A stretch of 8,300 nt of DNA, from contig CALYRP010000037.1 of assembly GCA_945483255.1 (NCBI GenBank), positions 1-8,300 on the forward strand. The letters run 5' to 3'. The notes below the pieces were generated by a model that did not search any database, was not told the origin of the DNA, and saw only the letters and a program-made list of their open reading frames with translations. Within the stretch, counting starts at the first letter, position 1; each line of letters starts with the position of its first letter. This document shows positions 1 through 6,721 of the stretch, one piece after another. The translations under genes were made by a program, and so were the position numbers. The stretch is from an uncultured Pseudomonadota bacterium. Lineage in GTDB: Bacteria > Pseudomonadota > Alphaproteobacteria > Rs-D84.

Positions 1-68
1 ATAATGACATGCAAGTAAAAACAATAATTATTATTAAATAAATGGCACTGCGCTTTGGCGGGGGCTGG

Positions 69-89
69 GGCGCATATGGCGCCATTTTT
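69..89 (+). terminator. Terminator-like hairpin in the ileS leader
   Basis: A perfect 5-bp GC-only stem (69-73 with 79-83, loop 74-78) is followed by A and five T residues at 85-89, the form of a short intrinsic terminator for plus-strand transcription. It lies 20 bases before the ileS start. It could end an upstream gene or act as an attenuator in the ileS leader. Upstream bases 40-46 and 56-60 can also pair with its 3' arm. The stem is short, so the call is tentative. Bases 1-39 are very A/T-rich and show no gene or clear promoter. Confidence 0.4.
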
Positions 90-109
90 AATATAAAAAA
101 GGCAAAAAC

Positions 110-3100
110 ATGTCGTATAAAAAAACAGAACCAAAGGCTAATTTTTCTGAAATCGAACACAATGTGCTGCAATTTTGGCGGGATGATGACACATTTCATA
201 AATCATTAAATAAAACCAAAATGGGCGAACCTTTTAATTTTTATGATGGACCGCCTTTTGGAAATGGGCTGCCGCATTGGGGACATTTGGGGGTTTCTGC
301 AATCAAAGATATGGTTTCGCGTTTTCAAACAATGCGTGGCCGGCACGTTGTTCGTGAATTGGGTTGGGATTGTCATGGATTGCCAGCCGAAAACAGTGTC
401 GAAAAAAAACAAGGAAAATCAGCCAAAGATATTGTTGCAACGGATGGAATTGCTGCGTTTTGTGATATGTGCCGGACGGATGTTATGACGTATACCAATG
501 AATGGCTGCGTTATATTGAACGTATTGGTCGTTGGGTTGATGGTGGTGATAATTTTGGTTATCGCACCATGGATAAAAATTATATGGAATCTGTGATTTG
601 GGCATTGAAACAATTATATGACAAAGGTTTGCTTTATAAAGATTTCAAGGTTAATCCATATGATTGGAAATTGGGAACTGTTTTATCAAACAGTGAAGCA
701 TCCAGCGAATATCAAGATGTCGTCGATGATACTGTAACAATATGGTTTGAATTGGAAAATGGCGATCGTGCTATTGCATGGACAACAACGCCATGGACAT
801 TGCCTGCGAATTCTGCGTTGGCGGTTAATCCGGATATGGAATATGTTCGCATGCGACATAATGACGGTCATGTTTATGTTTTGGCCGCATCCCGTTTGAA
901 AGCATACGAAAAAGTTTTTGTAGAATCTGAAAATATCGGAACTGTAAAGGGTAAAGATTTGGTTGGTCTGCATTATAAACCAATATTTAATTATTATGAA
1001 AATACTGACGCCCTGCTTCATCAAATAATCGCAGCCGATTATGTAAGTGATGGCGACGGGACTGGTATTGTTCATATTGCACCTGCGTTTGGCGAAGACG
1101 ACTATTTGGCGGCCAAGGCATTGGATGCAAAATTCCCAGTTATTTTAAATGTTGATGATTATGGTAATTTTGATAATACAGTTAAAGATTGGGCAGGTAT
1201 GAATATATTTGATGCCAATCCATTAATTATCGATTGGTTAAAAAATAACGGCATTTTGGTTAAGAAAGACCAACATAAACATAGTTATCCATTTGGTCCA
1301 CGAAGCAAAGAAAAATTAATCTATCGTGCGACAGATGCATGGTATATTGATGTTCCAAAGATTCGTGACCGTTTGGTTGAAATAACCAAAAATGAAACAA
1401 CATGGACATCTGCGGGAAATCGTTTTATGGCATGGATTGAAAATGCGCGCCCATGGGGAATATCGCGAAACAGATTTTGGGGTGTGCCTTTACCAATCTG
1501 GGAAAAAGACGGCGAATATAAAATATTCGGTTCAATAAAAGAAATTGAAGATTTCTTTGGTGTTCAAATCAATGATTTGCACCGTCCGACATTGGATGTA
1601 TTAACAAAAGACGGTTGGCATCGCATAAGTGACGTTTTAGATTGTTGGTTTGAATCTGGTTCTATGCCATTTGCACAATTGCATTATCCGTTTGAAAACG
1701 CTGATAAATTCAAGGCTAATTTTCCGGCCGATTATATTATCGAAGGTCAAGACCAAACACGTGGTTGGTTTTATTCTTTGATGATTATGGCGGTTGCGTT
1801 GTTTGATAAACCTGCGTTTAAAACAGTATCTGCAAATGGTATGATTTTGGATGAACAAAAAAGAAAGTTTTCTAAATCATTACATAACTTTGTCGACCCA
1901 AGTGAACAAATCGAAAAATATGGTGCAGATGCAATACGTTTGTTTATCCAGGGCAGTAATTTCATGAAAGCCGAAGGTGTCGGTGTTGACAAAGAAGGAA
2001 GTGTATTTAACGATACAATTAAAACAATATTAACACCACTTTGGAATGCATATCATTTCTTTACGCTTTATGCAAACGCTGGAAACATAACGGTTGAAAA
2101 AGAACCAAGTTCGGATAATTTGTTGGATAAATATATAATTGCCGAATTAAATGAATTGATAAAGACAACGACATCTGCGCTGGATGAATATAAACCAGAT
2201 ATCGCGGTCAAAGAATTCGTGCGATTCCTTGATATATTAAATAACTGGTATATCCGTCGTAATCGCGACAGATTCTGGGACGAAGATGTTAGTGCATTTG
2301 AAACATTGCATTATGTTTTGAAAACGTTTACAAAATGTTTGGCACCTTTTGCACCGTTTATATCTGAATATATATACAAAAATTTAACAGGGGACGAATC
2401 TGTGCATTTAACCGATTGGCCAATTGCAGGCGTTACCGATACAAAAATATTGGACGATATGCGCCGTGTTCAAATGATTGTATCGACCGGGAAACAATTG
2501 CGTGAACAATATAAATTGCGCAACCGTTTGCCATTGGCGGATGCTACAATCGCTGGTGTTGAAATGGACGAATACGCAGATATTATCGCAGACGAATTAA
2601 ATGTCAAAGATGTTAAATTCGTTGACGATATAAAATCGGTCGCTGATAGTTTTGTATATTTAATCACACCAAAAATTGGTGCACGCCTTGGTGGTGCATT
2701 AAAAGATATTATCCCATCGGTCAAGCGCGGCGAATACACAATCGAAAACGATAAATTGATTGTTGGTGAATATGTATTAAATGGTGACGAATTCGAAAAC
2801 CGTTTAACCGTCAAAGATGGTGTTTCGGGTGCTGCATTATCCGACAACACCGCGGTCGTTGTTTTGAATACAGAAATCAACAGCGAATTAGTTGCCGAAG
2901 GCTTGGTCAACGATGCACTTCGTTTCATCCAAGATTCGCGCAAGGCGGCCAATCTTGATGTTTCTGACAGAATCAAATTGATATACAGTGCCGATGTCGC
3001 ATTATCAAACGCAATCGAATCACATAAAAAACGCATAATGCATGATGCTTTGATTGTTGAAATGGAAAGCGGTGACGCGAACCAATTTGAAAAACAAATC

Positions 3101-3145
3101 GAAGATTACAATTTTGCAATTAATATTGAAAAAGTAAATGGCTAA
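110..3145 (+). CDS. ileS: Isoleucyl-tRNA synthetase, type 2 (eukaryote-like)
   Basis: This cytoplasmic class I aminoacyl-tRNA synthetase activates isoleucine with ATP and loads it onto tRNA-Ile. Seen in the 1011 residues: the HIGH signature as HWGH at 56-59, followed by GWDCHGLP at about 85-92. The CP1 editing domain has WTTTPWTLPAN at 224-234 and GTGIVHIAPAFGEDD at 317-331, which includes the conserved His and Asp used in hydrolysing mischarged valine. Later come WGISRNRFWG near 449, GQDQTRGWFY at 546-555, the KMSKS loop as KFSKS at 586-590, and the anticodon-binding signature WYIRRNRDRFW at 713-723. Length, these signatures and a C-terminus without a cysteine zinc knuckle match the type 2 group rather than the E. 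coli type. The start has an AAAAAAGG ribosome site 7 bases upstream. The gene overlaps nth by 8 bp. Type 2 enzymes are generally less sensitive to mupirocin; that is family knowledge, not shown here. Confidence 0.97.
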   Translation: MSYKKTEPKANFSEIEHNVLQFWRDDDTFHKSLNKTKMGEPFNFYDGPPFGNGLPHWGHLGVSAIKDMVSRFQTMRGRHVVRELGWDCHGLPAENSVEKKQGKSAKDIVATDGIAAFCDMCRTDVMTYTNEWLRYIERIGRWVDGGDNFGYRTMDKNYMESVIWALKQLYDKGLLYKDFKVNPYDWKLGTVLSNSEASSEYQDVVDDTVTIWFELENGDRAIAWTTTPWTLPANSALAVNPDMEYVRMRHNDGHVYVLAASRLKAYEKVFVESENIGTVKGKDLVGLHYKPIFNYYENTDALLHQIIAADYVSDGDGTGIVHIAPAFGEDDYLAAKALDAKFPVILNVDDYGNFDNTVKDWAGMNIFDANPLIIDWLKNNGILVKKDQHKHSYPFGPRSKEKLIYRATDAWYIDVPKIRDRLVEITKNETTWTSAGNRFMAWIENARPWGISRNRFWGVPLPIWEKDGEYKIFGSIKEIEDFFGVQINDLHRPTLDVLTKDGWHRISDVLDCWFESGSMPFAQLHYPFENADKFKANFPADYIIEGQDQTRGWFYSLMIMAVALFDKPAFKTVSANGMILDEQKRKFSKSLHNFVDPSEQIEKYGADAIRLFIQGSNFMKAEGVGVDKEGSVFNDTIKTILTPLWNAYHFFTLYANAGNITVEKEPSSDNLLDKYIIAELNELIKTTTSALDEYKPDIAVKEFVRFLDILNNWYIRRNRDRFWDEDVSAFETLHYVLKTFTKCLAPFAPFISEYIYKNLTGDESVHLTDWPIAGVTDTKILDDMRRVQMIVSTGKQLREQYKLRNRLPLADATIAGVEMDEYADIIADELNVKDVKFVDDIKSVADSFVYLITPKIGARLGGALKDIIPSVKRGEYTIENDKLIVGEYVLNGDEFENRLTVKDGVSGAALSDNTAVVVLNTEINSELVAEGLVNDALRFIQDSRKAANLDVSDRIKLIYSADVALSNAIESHKKRIMHDALIVEMESGDANQFEKQIEDYNFAINIEKVNG

Positions 3146-3812
3146 ACCAAAAATAACTCTTTTGCCGGATATTTATTTTGAAAATGTTCCAAAAACATTG
3201 AATATGAATATCCGGTCTGAATTATATTCCACAAACGAATTTACTTTTGCGGTGGCTGTCATTTTATCTGCCCAGGCAACTGATAAAAAAGTGAACGAGG
3301 TTACACCCGAACTTTTTCGCGTTGCACCAACACCTGATAAAATGCTGGAATTAGGGATTGATAAATTAAAAGAACATATTCGCGTTATATCGTTTTTTAA
3401 TAACAAAGCGACCAGTATTATGAAACTGGCAACACAATTACATGGCGAAAACAGCGATGATATAAACTATCATTTTCCACAAAAATATCATAATCGAAAC
3501 GAACTTATGAAATTAGGCGGTATTGGGCAAAAGACCGCAAATGTTGTTATGAATGTTTTATGGAATGCACCAAATATTGGTGTTGATACACATGTATTTC
3601 GTAATGCACATCGATACGGTTGGGTGGGTGAAAGTGAAAACACACCCGAAAAAGTCGAAGAAAAATTATTAAAAATTATCCCACAAAAATATCATGCGAT
3701 TGTAAATCATGTAATGGTCTTGCATGGTCGTTATACCTGTAAAGCCTTGCGCCCCGATTGCGCAAATTGCCCAGTAAATAAATGGTGTAATGCAGCGGAT
3801 AAAAGAATATAA
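3138..3812 (+). CDS. nth: Endonuclease III (DNA glycosylase/AP lyase)
   Basis: This base-excision repair enzyme removes oxidised pyrimidines from DNA and cuts at the resulting abasic site. The 224-residue protein has the usual family length. It shows LSAQATDKKVN at about 43-53 and a helix-hairpin-helix LGGIGQKTANVV at 126-137, in which K132 is the catalytic lysine. D150 in GVDTHVFR is the catalytic aspartate. Four C-terminal cysteines (201, 208, 211, 217) have the C-x6-C-x2-C-x5-C spacing of the 4Fe-4S cluster. The start ATG lies inside the last codons of ileS (overlap ATGGCTAA) with no strong ribosome site of its own, so translation is probably coupled to ileS. It ends 33 bp before the stop codon of the convergent GIY-YIG gene, with a hairpin repeat in between. 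All key residues are present. Confidence 0.96.
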   Translation: MAKPKITLLPDIYFENVPKTLNMNIRSELYSTNEFTFAVAVILSAQATDKKVNEVTPELFRVAPTPDKMLELGIDKLKEHIRVISFFNNKATSIMKLATQLHGENSDDINYHFPQKYHNRNELMKLGGIGQKTANVVMNVLWNAPNIGVDTHVFRNAHRYGWVGESENTPEKVEEKLLKIIPQKYHAIVNHVMVLHGRYTCKALRPDCANCPVNKWCNAADKRI

Positions 3813-3817
3813 ATCTG

Positions 3818-3845
3818 GGCTTGCCACCCGAAGCGTCACAGACGC
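3818..3845. repeat. 28-bp direct repeat, copy 1
   Basis: These 28 bases are identical, in the same orientation, to 4192-4219, and the two copies lie 374 bp apart. This copy fills the gap between the convergent nth and GIY-YIG genes and ends exactly against the GIY-YIG stop codon. It is far more G/C-rich than its surroundings. It contains the CCACCC word and the arm of a hairpin. The two copies bracket the GIY-YIG gene, suggesting a repeated or mobile unit, but no target duplication outside them was found by eye. Confidence 0.85.
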
Positions 3846-3847
3846 TT
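3831..3847. terminator. Hairpin between convergent genes, possible bidirectional terminator
   Basis: AAGCGTC (3831-3837) and GACGCTT (3841-3847) form a perfect 7-bp stem with a 3-base loop between nth and the GIY-YIG gene. Two bases of the GIY-YIG stop codon lie in the stem. On the plus strand it is followed by ATTT, which is not a strong T tract, so termination is plausible but not certain. The 5' part coincides with the direct repeat. Confidence 0.45.
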
Positions 3848-4091
3848 ATTTCCAAAAATGTTTGTTTGCGAAAGCTTGGCCAGATCCAGATTTTAGATAT
3901 TGTTCAAATTCTGCTGCAGCATCTTTAGAAGAAAATGCAATATAATTTATCAACACCCATGGTTTATATTTTGATGTATGTAAAGAACGTCCAGCATTAT
4001 GATCTTTTAATCTTTGTTGCAAATCATCGGTCATACCGATATATCGTTGTTCTGGATATCGAATGCTTTTTATCAAATAAACGTAAAACAT
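3846..4091 (-). CDS. Small GIY-YIG nuclease-family protein (single domain)
   Basis: This 81-residue protein is a stand-alone GIY-YIG domain, like the short UvrC N-terminal-like proteins common in bacteria. Visible motifs: FYVYLIKS at 2-9 (the GIY strand, as VYL), RYIGMT at 16-21 (YIG), R27 in LQQRLKDHN (expected catalytic arginine), E61 in the AAAEFEQYLK helix (expected metal-binding glutamate) and the family's SGSG turn near 68-71. The cellular role of these short proteins is not settled; DNA cleavage is inferred from the fold. I chose the ATG at 4091 because the domain begins there. The frame stays open upstream for 65 more codons, but that stretch runs through repeats and the tRNA gene and is not credible protein. 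The ribosome site is weak (GACGAAG about 6 bases upstream). The gene is bracketed by 28-bp direct repeats and lies downstream of tRNA-Thr on the same strand. Confidence 0.85.
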   Translation of the reverse strand: MFYVYLIKSIRYPEQRYIGMTDDLQQRLKDHNAGRSLHTSKYKPWVLINYIAFSSKDAAAEFEQYLKSGSGQAFANKHFWK

Positions 4092-4165
4092 GTTTACTTC
4101 GTCACACTTCGCCGTTCTTAAAATTAACCGCCATGCCAAGAATTTGATGGGCTTCGTGCGACACT

Positions 4166-4224
4166 CCTTCGCGTTTCTTTTCCGCTTGGGTGGCTTGCCA
4201 CCCGAAGCGTCACAGACGCGAAGG
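4166..4224. repeat. Long imperfect palindrome beside the tRNA 3' end
   Basis: An outer 9-bp inverted repeat (4166-4174 CCTTCGCGT, 4216-4224 ACGCGAAGG) encloses a strong hairpin. In that hairpin, 4184-4193 pairs with 4198-4208 through 10 bp with one bulged G (4204), closing a four-base loop, CTTG on the plus strand. The structure overlaps repeat copy 2 and can form in RNA from either strand. Together with sequence up to the GIY-YIG start it makes up the 134-bp gap between that gene and the tRNA, in which no gene is visible. Confidence 0.7.
4192..4219. repeat. 28-bp direct repeat, copy 2
   Basis: Identical and in the same orientation to 3818-3845. This copy lies 7 to 34 bases beyond the encoded CCA of tRNA-Thr and sits inside the larger palindrome at 4166-4224. 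Here the bases flanking the repeat extend its hairpins, whereas in copy 1 the left flank diverges after GG and the right flank is replaced by the GIY-YIG stop codon. Confidence 0.85.
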
Positions 4225-4225
4225 G

Positions 4226-4301
4226 TGGTGCCGGAAACAGGATTCGAACCTGCGACCCCCTCATTACGAATGAGATGCTCTACCAACTGAGCTATTCCGG
4301 C
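4226..4301 (-). tRNA. tRNA-Thr, anticodon CGT
   Basis: Read on the minus strand from 4301, the sequence folds as a complete cloverleaf. The acceptor stem is GCCGGAA with TTCCGGC, the D-arm begins with TAGCTCAG and the T-arm contains GGTTCGAATCC. The anticodon stem TCTCA/TGAGG surrounds the loop TTCGTAA, giving anticodon CGT, which reads the threonine codon ACG. The discriminator base is A (4229) and CCA is encoded at 4226-4228. The gene starts 25 bp after the mnmG stop codon on the same strand. A TATACT box (4316-4321) lies in that gap but has no matching -35 element, so the tRNA may depend on read-through from mnmG. Confidence 0.97.
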
Positions 4302-4326
4302 GATAAGGGGATATTAGTATATAATT

Positions 4327-5979
4327 TTATTTATTTCCACTTTTTATTTTACGCAACACAACCATTATGCCTGCCGGGGTCATGCCTGGGATTCGTGATA
4401 ATGCCGCAATATTTTCAGGACGTGTTTTCGTCATCTTTTCAACCAATTCGTTTGTTAATCCTGACAAAGATTTATAATCAAAATCGGATGGGATTTTTAA
4501 TGCACTGTCTTTTTTATAATTTGCGATTTCGCGTTCGTTTCTTTGAATATATCCGGCATAAAATTTATCGTTTTCAATTGCGGTGGCTTCGCGCATATTC
4601 AATATTTGTTCGTGTAAATCGTGTGATATTAAACCCAATCTTTCCGAAATATCACCCAATCTTAATATCGCATTATCTGCGCGTAAATTTAATCGATATT
4701 CAGCGCGTGATGTAAACATACGATAAGGTTCGTCCACACCCAATGTTGTTATATCGTCAATCAAAACGCCAATCATAGAATTTGTTCTGTCGATGATTAA
4801 TGGTTCGATATTTAATGCATGCGCGGCCGCATTTGCGCCCGCAATTAAACCTTGGGATGCTGCTTCTTCGTATCCAGATGTACCGTTAATTTGACCGGCA
4901 AAAAATAAACCTGTGATATCTTTTGATTCCAATGTGGATTTTAATTTACGCGCATCAATTGCATCATATTCAATCGCATATCCGTATCTTGCAATACGCG
5001 CATTTTGTAATCCTGGTATTGTGCGAATCCATTTATCTTGGATATCAGATCCAAACGAAGTTGATATTCCATTTGGATAAATTAAATCACTGTTAAAACC
5101 TTCAGGTTCAAGAAATACATGATGTGTTTTGTGTTCTGGGAAACGCATAACTTTATCTTCCAATGACGGACAATATCGTGGCCCAAGACCGCGAATGTCG
5201 CCATTATACATTGGTGCGTTTTTAATATTATCGCGAATAATTTGATGTGTTTCTTCGTTTGTGTGTGTGATAAAGCAAGTATCATTTATTGTATTATTTT
5301 TATCACCCAAATTAAACCAATCGTGTGGTGTATCACCTGGCTGTAATTCACAAACACTAAAATCAATAGAATCACGATAAATACGCGCCGGTGTTCCGGT
5401 TTTTAATCGCAATAATTCAAAGCCGGCTTTTTTCAAGACAGATGAAATATACGAATCATTTTCTTGATATTCACCATTGTCCATTAAACGCCCAGATTCA
5501 ATTTTTTCGTTTCCGCGTGTAACCAACCCACCCAGGAAAGTTCCGGTTGTTAACACGATTGATTTTGCGATGTATTTATCATTGATTGATTTATTTTGTA
5601 AATCCAGTTTTTCAACCTTGTCAAAAATAACATCAAGATTTTGTGTGTTTTTTAATATGCGCATAACCGCATTGTGATAAAAATTGCGGTCTATTTGTGC
5701 GCGCAGTGCCTGGGTTGCCGCGCCATGTGTTGCGTTTAACGTGCGCCAATGAATACCGGCACTGTCTGCGGCATTTGGCATAACACCACCAAAGGCCGCC
5801 ATTTCTGCGACCATTTGTGATTTACCAGGACCACCGATTGATGGATTGCAAGACATTGCACCGATATCACTTTCGCGCATTGTTAAAAGCAAAGTTTTAG
5901 CACCGCGACGCGCAGATGCCGCCGCTGCTTCCACACCGGCATGCCCGCCACCAATAACAATCACATCATAATTTTGCAT
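4327..5979 (-). CDS. mnmG: tRNA-modifying enzyme MnmG (GidA), compact form
   Basis: This FAD-dependent enzyme works with the GTPase MnmE to install carboxymethylaminomethyl at U34 of several tRNAs. The 550 residues show the FAD-binding VIGGGHAGVEAA at 8-19, the CNPSIGGPGK loop with C44, and both family signatures: GPRYCPSLEDKVMRF at 266-280 with C270, and AGQINGTSGYEEAASQG at 361-377. C44 and C270 match the two catalytically important cysteines of the E. coli protein. The end, including SRIPGMTPAGIMVVL at 528-542, aligns with the normal C-terminus, so the protein is not truncated. It is about 80 residues shorter than the usual 620-630, because a helical stretch between about 455 and 475 lacks roughly 65-75 residues. 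The start lies 4 bp after the fabG stop, so the two are probably co-translated. mnmE, rsmG and parAB, frequent neighbours elsewhere, are not adjacent. Confidence 0.96.
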   Translation of the reverse strand: MQNYDVIVIGGGHAGVEAAAASARRGAKTLLLTMRESDIGAMSCNPSIGGPGKSQMVAEMAAFGGVMPNAADSAGIHWRTLNATHGAATQALRAQIDRNFYHNAVMRILKNTQNLDVIFDKVEKLDLQNKSINDKYIAKSIVLTTGTFLGGLVTRGNEKIESGRLMDNGEYQENDSYISSVLKKAGFELLRLKTGTPARIYRDSIDFSVCELQPGDTPHDWFNLGDKNNTINDTCFITHTNEETHQIIRDNIKNAPMYNGDIRGLGPRYCPSLEDKVMRFPEHKTHHVFLEPEGFNSDLIYPNGISTSFGSDIQDKWIRTIPGLQNARIARYGYAIEYDAIDARKLKSTLESKDITGLFFAGQINGTSGYEEAASQGLIAGANAAAHALNIEPLIIDRTNSMIGVLIDDITTLGVDEPYRMFTSRAEYRLNLRADNAILRLGDISERLGLISHDLHEQILNMREATAIENDKFYAGYIQRNEREIANYKKDSALKIPSDFDYKSLSGLTNELVEKMTKTRPENIAALSRIPGMTPAGIMVVLRKIKSGNK

Positions 5980-5983
5980 TTGA

Positions 5984-6709
5984 TTAAAACCGTCCCATTG
6001 CGCCGTTTACATGAATTGTTTGACCGTTGATATATGATGCCTCGTTTGATGCCAAGAATACACATGCGTTCGCAATATCAATTGGTTCTCCAAAACGGCC
6101 AGCCGGTATTTGTTCAAGATATTTAGCCTTTAATTCGTCGCTTAAAACATCAGTCATTGGTGTTTTTATAAATCCAGGCGCAATTGCATTTGCGGTGATT
6201 CCACGTGATGCAACTTCGGCGGCAATTGATTTTGTCATTGCGATAATTCCGCCTTTTGATGCGGCATAGTTTGCCTGGCCTGCACCGCCAATTGTACCGA
6301 TAATAGATGCTATATTTATAATACGACCAAAGCGCTGTTTCATCATTGGCATAATTACCGCGCGGCACATTTTAAATGTTGCGCGCAGGTTTGTGTTTAT
6401 AACATTATCAAATTGTTCGTCCGACATGCGCATCATCAATGTATCGGATGTGATGCCGGCATTATTGACTAAAACATCTATGCGACCAGCCTTTTCAATT
6501 GTGTCGGCTATTAATTTTTCAGCCGCACCATCACTTGATAAATCAGATTGAATCTTTATAAACGAATCATCAAAAGACGACAATTTTTCAAGATTACGAC
6601 CAGTTATAACAACGGTTGCACCTGCTTTTTTCATTTGTTCGGCGATTGCGCCACCAATGCCGCCCGTTGCGCCAGTAATCAAAACAACTTTGTCTTTTAA
6701 TTCAAACAT
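5984..6709 (-). CDS. fabG: 3-oxoacyl-ACP reductase FabG
   Basis: This NADPH-dependent short-chain dehydrogenase carries out the first reduction of each fatty acid elongation cycle, turning 3-oxoacyl-ACP into 3-hydroxyacyl-ACP in the cytoplasm. The 241 residues show the nucleotide-binding TGATGGIG at 12-19, NNAG at 82-85, and the active-site set N107, S135, Y148 and K152 (YAASK). The QANYAASKGG region, the APGFIKTPMT loop at 177-186 and the C-terminal GQTIHVNGAM follow the FabG pattern closely, which favours FabG over other dehydrogenases of the same fold. It follows fabD by 10 bp and ends 4 bp before mnmG. The usual acpP and fabF do not follow it. Confidence 0.95.
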   Translation of the reverse strand: MFELKDKVVLITGATGGIGGAIAEQMKKAGATVVITGRNLEKLSSFDDSFIKIQSDLSSDGAAEKLIADTIEKAGRIDVLVNNAGITSDTLMMRMSDEQFDNVINTNLRATFKMCRAVIMPMMKQRFGRIINIASIIGTIGGAGQANYAASKGGIIAMTKSIAAEVASRGITANAIAPGFIKTPMTDVLSDELKAKYLEQIPAGRFGEPIDIANACVFLASNEASYINGQTIHVNGAMGRF

Positions 6710-6714
6710 AATAT

Positions 6715-6721
6715 TCCCCTT
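6715..6721 (-). promoter_or_regulatory. Strong ribosome-binding site of fabG
   Basis: AAGGGGA lies five bases before the fabG ATG and shares its first two bases with the TAA stop of fabD. It is the best Shine-Dalgarno match in the window. Stop and restart are this close, so ribosomes finishing fabD can reload on fabG. Confidence 0.75.

Noticed and set aside
1..41. Tail or start of a gene at the left edge
   Set aside because: Short open pieces exist on both strands, including a possible minus-strand ATG at 10-8, but none has a ribosome site or enough length to support a call.
2470..3036. 188-codon minus-strand frame inside ileS
   Set aside because: It is fully antisense to a strongly conserved gene and has no recognisable motif.
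3818..4219. CRISPR array
   Set aside because: There are only two repeat copies, they are separated by a gene rather than spacers, and no cas gene is present.
3846..4286. 146-residue version of the GIY-YIG protein starting inside tRNA-Thr
   Set aside because: The first 65 codons translate the tRNA and repeat DNA, and the GIY-YIG domain begins exactly at the internal ATG at 4091.
4090..4290. Plus-strand 66-codon frame across the tRNA and repeats
   Set aside because: It is the antisense of tRNA-Thr and of the repeats, a well-known source of false proteins, with no ribosome site.
4316..4321. Own promoter for tRNA-Thr (TATACT box)
   Set aside because: No -35-like sequence occurs 16-18 bp upstream. 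It is recorded only in the tRNA entry.
4275..4715. 146-codon plus-strand frame over the 3' end of mnmG
   Set aside because: It begins in the tRNA and runs antisense to conserved MnmG codons, with a hydrophobic composition expected from the complement.
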